From: an uncultured Muribaculum sp.
GTDB lineage: Bacteria; Bacteroidota; Bacteroidia; Bacteroidales; Muribaculaceae
NCBI GenBank assembly: GCA_910589555.1
Contig: CAJUTE010000012.1
Location: 1-58,146, forward strand
Direction of reading: 5' to 3'
DNA: 58,146 nucleotides
Numbering within the stretch: the stretch's first letter is position 1; the number at the start of each line of letters is the position of its first letter. The notes below the pieces were generated by a model. That model did no database searches. It was not told where the DNA came from and saw only the letters and a program-made list of their open reading frames with translations. A program made the translations under genes and the position numbers. This document shows positions 35,940 through 45,697 of the stretch, piece after piece.

Positions 35940-38126
35940 ATGCCTGATATACCCCAGAAAATAGAATATTATATAGGTCAGCGTCGATTGAGAGATGCTT
36001 TTTCCGAACTTCGCGCTTTTGTGTCGAAGCTTGGCGACTGGCATATCACCGATGAGGTGGACCGTGTGGAGCAATCTTATTCGATGATGCTGCGTTACGC
36101 ATCGACAGGAGCTGATGATCCGGGACGAGAGGATGTGTATCGGTCGATAATCTCAGAGATATACAGTATTGTTGATAAAGTGTCACGTCGGCTTGCTCAG
36201 ATTAAATCGCCTACACTCTACTTCAGTTCAGTGAGGTATGAGGAATCGGTGGGCGATGCGTCGGTTGCGGAGCTGATTGAAGATTACCGTGGTAAGTTGA
36301 TGGAAAATTCAATTTACAGCCGTGTCATGTCGGGGGGTGCCGGTAGTTCCGGTTCCGGATTGGATAAGGAGGGGCTTGAACGACGTATTTTTAATAAAAT
36401 ATGGACCTCCCTGCCATTGCTGCCCGGAGATATGGAGTCAATATCTTCGGTGTTTAGCGCTGAGGATATGCCGGTTTATTTCAAGGAGATGCTGATATCC
36501 GCTCTGCTCCTTGGATTGACTGAGTATTATGATGAGCGAAAATTGTTGCTCTTGCTTGATCTTTATGGTACTTCTTCATCGCAGAAACTTGCCGTGAGGG
36601 CGCTTTGTGGCGCTCTGATGGCTATGTTTGTGCATCGCAACAGGCTTAATCCGGCGAAATTGAAGCCGCGCATTGAGATTCTTCGTGATACCACCAATTG
36701 GCATAAGGATGTCAAGATGGTGTTCTTGCAGTTTATCCGTTCGCGGGATACTGAAAAGATCAACCGTAAAATGCAGGATGAGCTGCTGCCTGAAATGATG
36801 AAGCTGCGACCTGATATAGCCAAGAGAATGAAAAATTCTGATAGTTTCGCTGATCTTGGCGCGCTTGAGGAGAACCCCGAGTGGCAGGAGTTGCTTGACA
36901 AGTCAGGAATAACAGATAAGATTAAGGAGCTGTCCAAGATGCAGGAGGAAGGGGGCGATGTGTTCATGTCGACTTTTGCCGGCTTGAAAGGATTCCCGTT
37001 TTTTAATGAGGTGGCAAACTGGTTCCTTCCGTTCCACACCGAGCATTCGTCGGTAGTGGCATCTCTGGGTAATGACCTTTCGACTATAGGAACATTGGTC
37101 AACACATCGCCGTTTTTATGCGATGGCGATAAATATTCGGTTGTATTTGCTGTGTCAACCGTTCCGGCGGCTCAGCGCAAGCTGATGTTGTCGCAATTTG
37201 ATGCCCAGAATCTCAATGAACTTGAATTGCGTGCCGCCTCGATGTCGACAGCCGATACTGAACGCGATAATATCGCAAATAAATATGTGCAGGATGTATA
37301 TCGCTTTTTCAAGCTGTTTCGCCGTCGTGGAGAATTCAAGGATCCGTTTGTGCGCCCGTTGAACCTTCTTCAGGTGGAATTGCTTGAAGTAGATCTGACT
37401 GACAATGAGACTCTGTCGGTGGTGAGCGAATTTTACTTCAACCGTGGATATTATGAGGATGCTTTGCGGGTGTTCAAGATGCTTAGCGAGAAGATGCCCC
37501 CTAATGCGCAAGTTTTCCAGAAGATGGGATATTGCTGCCAGCAGAGCGGAAGCATAGCGTCGGCGGTGGAGTATTATGGCAAAGCCGAACTGCTTAATGC
37601 TGAAAGCCTCTGGACGCTGAAACGTATGGCGGCTTGCTACAAGATGCTTGACCGCCAGGCTGACGCTCTTGAATATTACAAGCGTATCGAGGCGAAAAAG
37701 CCCGACGACCTGTCGGTAGCGTTGAACATCGGGCACTGTCTTCTTGAGCTTGATCGACCCTCTGAGGCGTTGCACTATTATTTTAAAGTGGAATTCCTTG
37801 ATGAGAAGTCGACCCGCGCTCTCCGTCCTATAGCCTGGGCATCCTTCGTGTCGGGCGATTATGAACAGAGCCGTGCTTATTATGAGAAGATTCTGTCAGA
37901 TTCGCCCATGGCGTCCGACTATCTGAACATGGGTCATCTTTACCTTGCTTCAGGCGATGTAAAGGAAGCGATCAATTACTATGGATTGTCAATAGACAAT
38001 GACAACGGCGATGTAGAATCATTTATAAAAAATTTTAATAGCGATGCCAAGTATCTTGTCAATTCGGGAGTGGAGGAGTCTCTTCTGCCGCTTGTGGTCG
38101 ACGCGATACTTTATGCTCGCGACTAA
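35940..38126 (+). CDS. Large TPR protein
   Basis: 728 residues without signal peptide or membrane helices, so cytoplasmic. Residues 1 to about 470 are helical with no recognised domain. Residues about 495-700 are at least five TPR repeats (ALRVFKMLSEKMPPNAQVFQ, AVEYYGKAELLNAESLWTLK, ALEYYKRIEAKKPDDLSVAL, ALHYYFKVEFLDEKSTRALR, AINYYGLSIDNDNGD). Probably a protein-interaction scaffold. Followed after 9 bases by the M3 peptidase gene, so likely co-transcribed. Function unknown. Confidence 0.8.
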   Translation: MPDIPQKIEYYIGQRRLRDAFSELRAFVSKLGDWHITDEVDRVEQSYSMMLRYASTGADDPGREDVYRSIISEIYSIVDKVSRRLAQIKSPTLYFSSVRYEESVGDASVAELIEDYRGKLMENSIYSRVMSGGAGSSGSGLDKEGLERRIFNKIWTSLPLLPGDMESISSVFSAEDMPVYFKEMLISALLLGLTEYYDERKLLLLLDLYGTSSSQKLAVRALCGALMAMFVHRNRLNPAKLKPRIEILRDTTNWHKDVKMVFLQFIRSRDTEKINRKMQDELLPEMMKLRPDIAKRMKNSDSFADLGALEENPEWQELLDKSGITDKIKELSKMQEEGGDVFMSTFAGLKGFPFFNEVANWFLPFHTEHSSVVASLGNDLSTIGTLVNTSPFLCDGDKYSVVFAVSTVPAAQRKLMLSQFDAQNLNELELRAASMSTADTERDNIANKYVQDVYRFFKLFRRRGEFKDPFVRPLNLLQVELLEVDLTDNETLSVVSEFYFNRGYYEDALRVFKMLSEKMPPNAQVFQKMGYCCQQSGSIASAVEYYGKAELLNAESLWTLKRMAACYKMLDRQADALEYYKRIEAKKPDDLSVALNIGHCLLELDRPSEALHYYFKVEFLDEKSTRALRPIAWASFVSGDYEQSRAYYEKILSDSPMASDYLNMGHLYLASGDVKEAINYYGLSIDNDNGDVESFIKNFNSDAKYLVNSGVEESLLPLVVDAILYARD

Positions 38127-38135
38127 ACAAAAAAT

Positions 38136-40289
38136 ATGAGAAAAGTAATTTTTGCTGTATTTGCATTATTCACACTTATGGGAAAAGCGCAACAAACTCC
38201 GGCGACTGCCGGCAATCCCTTCTTCGGGGAGTATTCAACGGTCCATGGCACTGTGCCATTCGACCTTGTGTCAAACAAGTATTATGAGGAGGCTATCGAT
38301 CGTGGCATGGCTCTTCAGAATGAGGAGATTGCTGCTATTGTCAATCAGCGTAGCGTGCCCGATTTCGAAAACACGATTGTGGCGTTGGAACGCACCGGTG
38401 CCGATTTGAACCGTGTGCTCAATGTGTTCTATCCTCTTCTGTCGGCGTTGAGCGACGATGAAATGATGGAGATTTCCCTTAGGGTGTCGGCTAAATTGTC
38501 GGCTCATTCTACCGGTATATCGTTGAACGAGGGTTTGTGGAATCGCATCAAGCAGGTTTATGAAAACCGTGAAAAGTTCAATCTTGATGTTGAGGACGCG
38601 ATGCTGCTTCAACGCACTTACGACTCGTTTGCTCGTAGTGGCGCCAATCTTCAGGGTGAGCAGCGCGACACTTTCCGTAATCTTTCGGCTAAATTGTCGG
38701 ATCTCACTACTAAATTCGGGCAGAATGTACTTAAGGAGTTGAATACTTATGAAATATGGCTCACTGCCGATGATCTTGCCGGGCTGCCTGAAAGTTCAGT
38801 GGAGTCAGCGTCAGATGCCGCCAAAGCCAAGGGCCGCGATGGTGAATATCTGTTTACACTTGATCAGCCGGTGTATTCGGCATTCATGAAATTCAGCTCA
38901 CGCCCTGACCTTAGAGAGAAATTCTATCGTCTATATAATGGTCGCAACACCAAGGGAGAGTACTCCAACATGGAGATCATGAGTGAGATTGCCGATACCC
39001 GACGCCTGATTGCGGAGCTGTTCGGGCATAAGAATTTCGCTGAATACGCTCTTGAAAGGACAATGGCTGAGACACCGGCTAATGTCAATAAGTTGCTTGA
39101 GCAACTGACTGAGGCTTATAAACCGGCACAGCAGCGTGAATTTGCCGAAATCGAGAAGTTCGCATCTGAACTTGAGGGTAAGCCGGTGAAACTGCATCCG
39201 TGGGACTACAGCTATTATTCCAATAAGCTTCGTGAGGCTAAATATAACTATGATGAAGAGGAGCTGCGTCCATATTTTGAATTGAACAATGTGATTGACG
39301 GTGTTTTCGGTCTCGCTACCAAGCTTTACGGACTGAACTTTGTCCCCAATTCTGATATACAGGTGTATCATCCTGATGTGAAGGCATTTGATGTTAATGA
39401 TGAGAACGGCGAGTTCATCGGGGTTATTTACACCGATTTCTTCCCGCGTGAAAGCAAGCGTCCCGGAGCGTGGATGACAAGCTTCCGTGAGGAATATGTG
39501 GGAGAGGATGGAGTTAAGGTTCATCCTCATGTGACCATTGTGATGAATTTCACCAAGCCCACATCCTCAAAGCCGGCTCTTCTTACCCCCTACGAGGTTG
39601 AGACATTCCTGCATGAGTTTGGGCATGCTCTTCACGGATTGCTTGCCGACACCAAGTATGCATCGCTGTCGGGCACCAATGTGTATCGTGATTTTGTGGA
39701 GCTTCCGTCGCAGTTCAATGAAAATTATTTGACACAAAAGGATTTCCTTGACGGTTTTGCGAAACATTATCAGACCGGAGAGCCGATTCCGCAGAATCTT
39801 GTTGATAAGATTGTCAACTCTTCGCAATTTGGCGCCGGGTATGCTTGTTTGCGTCAGCTCGGTTTCGGACTTACTGACATGGCATGGCACACCGCTACGT
39901 CGAAAATTGAAGACCCGGTGGCGCTGGAACGCGATGCGGTGAAGGAGGTATCGATGTTTGAAGATGTGGACGGATGTCTTTTCTCTCCGCAATTCAGCCA
40001 TATTTTCTCAGGCGGATATGCTGCCGGATATTATAGCTATAAGTGGGCAGAGGTACTGGATGCCGATGCGTTTGCCATGTTCCTTGAAAACGGATTGTTT
40101 GATCGTGAGACTGCCAATAAGTTCCGCAACAATGTGCTCTCTCGCGGAGGAACAGAGCATCCGATGACTCTTTACAAGCGTTTCCGCGGTCAGGAACCTA
40201 CGATTGACGCTCTTCTTGAACGTGACGGAATCAAGCAGTCCAAGAAGATGCCCGAGCTGCCACAGCCGGTGCCGTCGAAAAAGGATTAA
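38136..40289 (+). CDS. M3 family metallopeptidase, Dcp-like
   Basis: 717 residues with a signal peptide (ending near MGKAQ), so periplasmic. The zinc motif HEFGH is at 493-497 (LHEFGHALHGLLADT), and the conserved FVELPSQFNENYL follows about 20 residues later with the third ligand. The family contains peptidyl-dipeptidase Dcp and oligopeptidase A, which degrade short peptides; length and signal peptide fit Dcp. A Tyr/Gly-rich C-terminal segment (FSGGYAAGYYSYKW) is the usual substrate-binding loop. Confidence 0.94.
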   Translation: MRKVIFAVFALFTLMGKAQQTPATAGNPFFGEYSTVHGTVPFDLVSNKYYEEAIDRGMALQNEEIAAIVNQRSVPDFENTIVALERTGADLNRVLNVFYPLLSALSDDEMMEISLRVSAKLSAHSTGISLNEGLWNRIKQVYENREKFNLDVEDAMLLQRTYDSFARSGANLQGEQRDTFRNLSAKLSDLTTKFGQNVLKELNTYEIWLTADDLAGLPESSVESASDAAKAKGRDGEYLFTLDQPVYSAFMKFSSRPDLREKFYRLYNGRNTKGEYSNMEIMSEIADTRRLIAELFGHKNFAEYALERTMAETPANVNKLLEQLTEAYKPAQQREFAEIEKFASELEGKPVKLHPWDYSYYSNKLREAKYNYDEEELRPYFELNNVIDGVFGLATKLYGLNFVPNSDIQVYHPDVKAFDVNDENGEFIGVIYTDFFPRESKRPGAWMTSFREEYVGEDGVKVHPHVTIVMNFTKPTSSKPALLTPYEVETFLHEFGHALHGLLADTKYASLSGTNVYRDFVELPSQFNENYLTQKDFLDGFAKHYQTGEPIPQNLVDKIVNSSQFGAGYACLRQLGFGLTDMAWHTATSKIEDPVALERDAVKEVSMFEDVDGCLFSPQFSHIFSGGYAAGYYSYKWAEVLDADAFAMFLENGLFDRETANKFRNNVLSRGGTEHPMTLYKRFRGQEPTIDALLERDGIKQSKKMPELPQPVPSKKD

Positions 40290-40302
40290 ATAGAGTCGTT
40301 TC

Positions 40303-41277
40303 ATGAACGGAACAGCTCTGCCGCTCGTGTCATTGATTATACCGGTCTACAATGTGGACCGGTATCTTGACGCGTGCCTTGATAGTGTGGCGAGGCAGAG
40401 CTATCCTAATCTTGAAGTTGTCATAGTTGACGATGGCTCCACCGACCGAAGTGCCGCTATATGCGATGCTTGGGGTGGGGAGAGCCGGTTCAGGACAGCC
40501 GTCTACCATAATGCCAATAATGGTGTGGCGGCGACTCGAAATTTCGGACTTGATCATTGCCACGGTGAGTTCATCGCCTTTTTAGATGGTGATGATGTGA
40601 TCGGTCCTGAATATATAAGCGGTCTTGCCGAGATTATGCGATCCACGCCTGATGCCGATGTGGTGATGAGCTCTTTCGTGAGGGGCACTTCGCCGGATGG
40701 TGTCGTCTGGGGCGACAGAGCGCGTGTTGTCGTCAACACAGGGGTAGAGGCGTTGACCTCCATGCTCTATCAGATTGACGGCTCTGACAGCGCGGTGTGG
40801 GGAAAGCTCTTCCGGGCACGGTTATTTGCCGGCATGAGATTCCGAGAGGGCATACTCTATGAAGACCTTGAATTGCTGGCGAGATTGCTGAAAAAATGCC
40901 GTTTGGTGGTAAAAACCGGCACGATCAATTATTTTTACCGTAAAAATCCATTGGGGCTTACAGGCAGGCTCAATTTCAATCTTCATCGTCTTGATGTACT
41001 TGCGGTGACAGAGGGGATATATGAAGATGCCAATGGTGAGTCATGGTTCATGGCAGCACGTGACAGAGTGTTCAGCGCCAATTGCAATATGTATGCGTTG
41101 CTTTGCGCCAATGGCATGGCACATTCTGATCAAGCCGCTGCCTGCTGGGTGGCGATAAAGAAGCTCCGTAGAGGAACGCTTTTTGACCGTCATACGCGTA
41201 TTAAGAGCAAGGCGGGCGCAGCACTTTCTTATTCCGGACGCATATTATTCAGATTCATCAGCAAGTTTACGATATGA
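40303..41277 (+). CDS. Glycosyltransferase family 2
   Basis: 324 residues, cytoplasmic GT-A enzyme. PLVSLIIPVYNVDRYLDACL and VVIVDDGSTDRS bind the nucleotide sugar; FLDGDDVI is the DxD metal site; LYEDLELLARLLKK is the conserved ED region. Donor and acceptor are unknown. It starts 13 bases after the M3 peptidase and overlaps the next gene by 4 bases (ATGA), so it forms a cassette with the phosphoribosyltransferase and HAD genes. Confidence 0.9.
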   Translation: MNGTALPLVSLIIPVYNVDRYLDACLDSVARQSYPNLEVVIVDDGSTDRSAAICDAWGGESRFRTAVYHNANNGVAATRNFGLDHCHGEFIAFLDGDDVIGPEYISGLAEIMRSTPDADVVMSSFVRGTSPDGVVWGDRARVVVNTGVEALTSMLYQIDGSDSAVWGKLFRARLFAGMRFREGILYEDLELLARLLKKCRLVVKTGTINYFYRKNPLGLTGRLNFNLHRLDVLAVTEGIYEDANGESWFMAARDRVFSANCNMYALLCANGMAHSDQAAACWVAIKKLRRGTLFDRHTRIKSKAGAALSYSGRILFRFISKFTI

Positions 41278-41849
41278 GACGGGTATTGACACTGGTGGGC
41301 GATGAATTTGAGAAGGCGTGTGGCAAATTGTCGCAGATGGTCGTGTCTGACGGCTTCACTCCCGACGTGATTATCGGAATCAAGTCGGGCGGTGATGTTA
41401 TAGGCAAGGCGATTGCCGCCTATTTTCCCGGTGCCTGCTATGCATCGGTCAGCGCTTCGCGTCCCGGCTCATCGGCTAAGCGGCGGAATGTGAGCCTGTT
41501 ATCAAAGTTACCGTATTTCATTACCAATCCAATGCGCATAGTTGAGTCTTATCTTCTCTCTATATTTGAGCATGGCGATTCAGAGCGCGATGTGGTGATG
41601 GAGTTGAGTGAAAAGTGCCATAATTTATTGAACAAAAGTGGGTGTAAAGTCCTTATTATTGATGATGCTATAGATTCCGGAGCTACTCTCCGGCAGGTAA
41701 AAGGAAAGTTACTCGGGATGTTTCCCGAATGCTGTTGCAAGAGCGCGGTTATTACCGTAACTACTTCTTCACCGGTCGAGATTCCTGAATTCAGGCTATT
41801 TAGTAATAAGTTAATACGATTCCCATGGTCTACAGATTTGAGGAGATGA
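41274..41849 (+). CDS. Phosphoribosyltransferase-domain protein
   Basis: 191 residues with a type I PRTase fold. VLIIDDAIDSGATLRQVKG is the PRPP-binding loop with the paired acidic residues; PDVIIGIKSGGDVIGKAIAA is the PPi loop. The hood region is not that of a known nucleotide-salvage enzyme, and it contains an insertion (about 70-115) with a hydrophobic stretch, FITNPMRIVESYLLSIF. The base or acceptor is not predictable. Overlaps the GT2 and HAD genes by 4 bases each. Confidence 0.85.
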   Translation: MRRVLTLVGDEFEKACGKLSQMVVSDGFTPDVIIGIKSGGDVIGKAIAAYFPGACYASVSASRPGSSAKRRNVSLLSKLPYFITNPMRIVESYLLSIFEHGDSERDVVMELSEKCHNLLNKSGCKVLIIDDAIDSGATLRQVKGKLLGMFPECCCKSAVITVTTSSPVEIPEFRLFSNKLIRFPWSTDLRR

Positions 41850-42469
41850 CACCCACGGTAGTGATTGATTTAGACGGAACACTGCTTGATTGCAACACAT
41901 TCCGCAGGTATATAATGGCTATGTCCAAGACTATGGCTGTAAGATGCCATATCTACGATCTGATGGTTGTAGTGGTGTTTGTGGTATTGCGCGGTGTAAG
42001 GGTGATAAGCCATGCCCGCATGAAGCGCCAGGTGCTCAAGACCACCGGGAAATATGCCACCGAGGAGTGGTTGCGTGATTTTTCGACGCGTCTTTTCGAT
42101 TATCGCAACAATAGGGTGCTTGATGTGATCCGTTATTATAAGGAGAAATCCTACGGCGTGATTATAGCCACCGCTGCCCCGGCAAATTATGCCACATGGA
42201 TTGCCGACCGGGTTCATGTGGGGGTGTGCCTTGCGACCCCTATGGATGTCGATGATGACTGGGAAGAATTCAGTGGCGAACGCAAACTTGAAGCGGTCAT
42301 GCAGTATCTGAATAAAGCCGGAGGTGAGTTGACAACTGTGGTCACCGACCATTACGACGATCTTCCGCTGCTTAAATACAACCTCGGACGTAATATCATC
42401 ATTTCGCCGTCGAAGAAAACTCTGCGCAAGCTCGAATGGGCTAATGTAAGGCATGAGATAGCGTGTTGA
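41846..42469 (+). CDS. HAD-family phosphatase
   Basis: 207 residues from the ATG at 41846, which forms an ATGA overlap with the upstream stop; an in-frame ATG also lies at 41825. DLDGTLLDC is HAD motif I (DxD), ATAAP motif II and VTDHYDDLPLL motif IV. A hydrophobic cap-region segment (VVVVFVVLRGVRVI) suggests a membrane-near or lipid-phosphate substrate. The pairing with a PRTase recalls phosphoribosyl-lipid pathways, where a phosphatase removes the 5-phosphate (inference). Confidence 0.85.
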   Translation: MTPTVVIDLDGTLLDCNTFRRYIMAMSKTMAVRCHIYDLMVVVVFVVLRGVRVISHARMKRQVLKTTGKYATEEWLRDFSTRLFDYRNNRVLDVIRYYKEKSYGVIIATAAPANYATWIADRVHVGVCLATPMDVDDDWEEFSGERKLEAVMQYLNKAGGELTTVVTDHYDDLPLLKYNLGRNIIISPSKKTLRKLEWANVRHEIAC

Positions 42470-42510
42470 TTAACCTTGATAACTCGTTGATAAGTTGCGG
42501 TGATAGGCGC

Positions 42511-42540
42511 TTGTGATTAGATAAATCATTATTATCTTTG
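42511..42540 (+). promoter_or_regulatory. Promoter of mutL
   Basis: TTG (42511-42513), 19-base spacer, TATCTTTG (42533-42540). Start predicted near 42547, about 19 bases before the ATG. Confidence 0.75.
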
Positions 42541-42565
42541 TGCCGTGAATAAAAACGGATTTTAG

Positions 42566-44428
42566 ATGAGTGATGTCATAAGATTGCTGCCTGATTCTGT
42601 AGCAAATCAAATAGCGGCAGGAGAAGTGATCCAACGCCCGTCATCGGTAATCAAGGAACTTGTTGAAAATGCCGTTGACGCCGGAGCCACTATCATAAAA
42701 ATAATATTGAAAGACGCCGGACGCACATTGATTCAAATTGTTGATAATGGTTGTGGAATGTCGGCGACTGATGCCCGATTGGCTTTTGAACGCCATTCGA
42801 CCTCGAAGATAGTCAAAGCTGATGATTTGTTTGCTTTGTCGACTATGGGATTCCGTGGCGAGGCTCTTGCTTCAATCTGTGCTGTGGCGCGTGTAGAGCT
42901 GCGCACTATGCGTAAGGAGGACACCATGGGCACGTGTATCGTGATCGAAGGGTCGCGTGTGGAGAGCCAGGAACCGGCGGCGTTGACCCCCGGAAGCAAT
43001 TTCATGGTCAAGAATCTGTTCTTCAATGTACCGGCAAGACGTAAATTTCTGAAGAGCGATCAGGTGGAGATGGGGCATATATTGCGTGAGTTTGAAAGAA
43101 TGGCGTTGGTGAATCCTTCGATAGAATTTGAACTTGTGCATAATGACGTCGTTTTGCACCAATTGCTCCCCTCGACGCTGAAACAGCGCATAGTGGCGTT
43201 GTTTGGCAAGTCGATGGACAAGCAGCTTGTGCCTGTGTCGACCGACACTTCGCTGGTGGGCATAAACGGCTTTGTGAGCCGCCCTGAGAATGCGCGAAAA
43301 CGCGGAGCGCTGCAATACTTTATGGTGAACGGACGCAATATGCGTCATCCTTATTTCCATAAAGCGGTGCTGTCATGCTATGAACAGCTTATTCCCGCCG
43401 AGGAACAACCGTGCTACTTTATAAATCTAAGCGTGGATCCGGCAACGATTGATGTGAACATCCACCCCACGAAAAGTGAAATAAAATTTGAGGAAGAACA
43501 GGCAATATGGAAGATTCTTGCCGCGGCTATAAAAGAGGGTCTGGGGCGGTTCAACGCTGTTCCTTCAATTGAGTTTGATCTTGAGGATGCTCCGGAAATA
43601 CCGGTGTTCAATCCCAATGCTGACGCGACTCATGAACTCAAGCTCGACACCTCCTATGATCCGTTTAAAACCGGGCGTGGCGGCGCTACCGGAACGCGCG
43701 CTTCATCAATATCAAGTAAAGATTGGGAATCGCTCTATAAGGAATTTGAACGGAATCGCGATGAAGGTTATGCCGGAGTGAAAGCAAGCACGTTAAATGA
43801 CTTCCCCGAGGATGATGTGGTGGAAACCACCGTTGAGTCCAAGGTTCTGTTTGACGAGCACGAATCGGCTCCTGATGTAATGCAGCTTAAAAACAGATAC
43901 ATTTTGTCGCCATCCAAGTCGGGGCTGATGGTTGTCGACCAGCACCGCGCTCATGTGAGAGTCCTCTATGAGAAGTATCTTGAATCGGCTCAACAAAACA
44001 AACTCAGCACGCAGAGAGTTATCTTCCCGGAGACAGTGGAACTGTCGGCATCGCAGAGCCAGTTGTTGGAATCGCTTGCCGATACTCTTTCGGGGCTTGG
44101 CTTTGAATTGACCTGCCTCGGTGGCAACGCCTGGGAGGTGAACGGTGTGCCGTCGGTCATGAACGATGTGAATCCACAGGAATTGCTGTTGGCGATTGTG
44201 GAAACCGCCGATGATACCGGAAAGGAGGTTGCTGACACGCTGCTTTCGCGTCTTGCCGGAGCTATGGCTAATGTTGCCGCGATAAAATCGGGACAACCGC
44301 TGTCAACACAGGAGATGGAGAAGTTGCTCAGTGAGCTCTTGCGTCTTGCGACTCCCAATTACACTCACGATGGCAAACTTGTGCTCAATATAATCACCAC
44401 CGATGATATAGGAAAGATGTTCATGTAG
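42566..44428 (+). CDS. mutL: DNA mismatch repair protein MutL
   Basis: 620 residues. N-terminal GHKL ATPase: QIAAGEVIQRPSSVIKELVE, DNGCGMS and GFRGEAL. Middle domain includes NGRNMRHPYFHKAV and DVNIHPTKSEIKF. A linker (about 335-440) is Ser/Asp/Glu-rich. The C-terminal domain has DQHRAHVRVLYE at 458-469, where endonuclease-active MutL proteins have DQHAxxExxxxE: alanine and the first glutamate are changed. Single gene with its own promoter. Confidence 0.96.
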   Translation: MSDVIRLLPDSVANQIAAGEVIQRPSSVIKELVENAVDAGATIIKIILKDAGRTLIQIVDNGCGMSATDARLAFERHSTSKIVKADDLFALSTMGFRGEALASICAVARVELRTMRKEDTMGTCIVIEGSRVESQEPAALTPGSNFMVKNLFFNVPARRKFLKSDQVEMGHILREFERMALVNPSIEFELVHNDVVLHQLLPSTLKQRIVALFGKSMDKQLVPVSTDTSLVGINGFVSRPENARKRGALQYFMVNGRNMRHPYFHKAVLSCYEQLIPAEEQPCYFINLSVDPATIDVNIHPTKSEIKFEEEQAIWKILAAAIKEGLGRFNAVPSIEFDLEDAPEIPVFNPNADATHELKLDTSYDPFKTGRGGATGTRASSISSKDWESLYKEFERNRDEGYAGVKASTLNDFPEDDVVETTVESKVLFDEHESAPDVMQLKNRYILSPSKSGLMVVDQHRAHVRVLYEKYLESAQQNKLSTQRVIFPETVELSASQSQLLESLADTLSGLGFELTCLGGNAWEVNGVPSVMNDVNPQELLLAIVETADDTGKEVADTLLSRLAGAMANVAAIKSGQPLSTQEMEKLLSELLRLATPNYTHDGKLVLNIITTDDIGKMFM

Positions 44429-44538
44429 CCTGAAAAGATGGTTAAAAACTCTCATTATGGCTGTGTGGCGGCTATTTTTGTCGGTATCGTGGTGTTAATC
44501 TGAAAATTCTATGTAAATTTGTGGTAAAATTTTTATCA

Positions 44539-45156
44539 ATGAGAAAGAAAATTCTTTGTTTAGCAATATTTTCAGTGCTTTTCTGCGCGTTTGAGAGCTC
44601 TGCGCAGTTCCGTTGGGGACCCATGTTGGGATTGGATATCACAAATTTGAAATACAAGCAGGATTTAATCTCGATCGACCGTTCCACCGGTTTTTCAGCC
44701 GGCGTTGTTACTGAGCTTATGTTTCCCGGCATAGGGTTCGGAATCAGCTCGGGATTGTATTACGAGCAGAAGGGCGCCACATTGAACTTGGGTGAAAAGG
44801 TTATATGGGAGTCACAAGGATATGGCAAGGAGCGTTCCTACCTTCATTATGTGACGTTGCCCATTCACTTGCGTTTCAAATGGACTCGAATGAGCGGACT
44901 TGAGGATTATGTGGCTCCGTTTGTGTATGGAGGTCCCACATTCGGAATCCTTGTCGGTCACAGCCATGTGCGTGCTTTGAGATATGCCGGCGGCGATGTT
45001 GGTTTAAGCGTTGGCGGCGGTTTTGAAGTGATGCGCAAATGGCAGATTTCTTGCAGCTATACCTGGGGCTTGACTTATGCCGAGAAAACCCGTTTGCTTG
45101 ATGATTTCAGCGGCAAAAACCGTGCGTTGAGCATTCAGGTGTCTTATCTGTTTTAA
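44539..45156 (+). CDS. Small outer-membrane beta-barrel protein
   Basis: 205 residues from the ATG at 44539 (a GTG lies 6 codons upstream). Signal peptide MRKKILCLAIFSVLFCAFES, then an eight-to-ten-strand barrel of the OMP_b-brl_2 (PorT-like) type: RWGPMLGLDITNLKY, GFGISSGLYYEQKGATLN, VAPFVYGGPTFGILVG, and the C-terminal strand LSIQVSYLF. Function unknown. A related protein is at 46760-47443. Confidence 0.85.
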   Translation: MRKKILCLAIFSVLFCAFESSAQFRWGPMLGLDITNLKYKQDLISIDRSTGFSAGVVTELMFPGIGFGISSGLYYEQKGATLNLGEKVIWESQGYGKERSYLHYVTLPIHLRFKWTRMSGLEDYVAPFVYGGPTFGILVGHSHVRALRYAGGDVGLSVGGGFEVMRKWQISCSYTWGLTYAEKTRLLDDFSGKNRALSIQVSYLF

Positions 45157-45186
45157 TTGCGTTGATGGCTGCTTCCGCTATGCGCT

Positions 45187-45633
45187 TCACAAGGAAGCAT
45201 AGGGCGGAATCTCTTGAAGAAATGCATACCTGCCGGTTGTATAGTCTATAGAGCAGCAATAGTGGGTCATGCCATTTGACACAAAGAGGTAATCGGCGTG
45301 CAGCACCATGTTGTAACGCACAATCTGGTCAAACACTTTTTGGCTTATCGCCACTTCCGGAGCTTTATATTCTATTATCACCATCGGCTTTCCTGAATTA
45401 TTAAATACCACGCTGTCACATCGACGGCGTGTTCCGTTTAAGGTGAGCCCTATCTCATTGGCGATCAATGATGCCGGATATCCCAGGTTTTCGATGAGGT
45501 GATTCACGAAATGCTGTCTGACCCATTCCTCAGGGGTCAAAGCCACAAATTTCATTCTTATCCGGTCATGTATCTTCAGCATTCCGTTTTCACGGCATAC
45601 CTTTACACTATATTTAGGCAGATTTAATTCCAT
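45187..45633 (-). CDS. HSDR_N-type nuclease-domain protein
   Basis: 148 residues from the ATG at 45633. The fold is that of the N-terminal domain of type I restriction HsdR (HSDR_N_2). PD-(D/E)xK residues are visible: Asp in RRRCDSVVF and the IIEYKAPE motif. Only this domain is present; there is no helicase motor, no HsdM and no HsdS. Such short proteins are widespread in Bacteroidales beside holA, with which this one is divergent across a 64-base spacer. Nuclease activity is not proven. Confidence 0.85.
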   Translation of the reverse strand: MELNLPKYSVKVCRENGMLKIHDRIRMKFVALTPEEWVRQHFVNHLIENLGYPASLIANEIGLTLNGTRRRCDSVVFNNSGKPMVIIEYKAPEVAISQKVFDQIVRYNMVLHADYLFVSNGMTHYCCSIDYTTGRYAFLQEIPPYASL

Positions 45634-45697
45634 GCTCAATTGCGTGTCATCAAAAAATTGAGTAAATTTACGAAAAATATCTCATATATCAATTCAC

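Noticed and set aside
45187..45633. Type I restriction-modification system
   Set aside because: Only the HsdR N-terminal domain is present; no motor, methylase or specificity gene is nearby.
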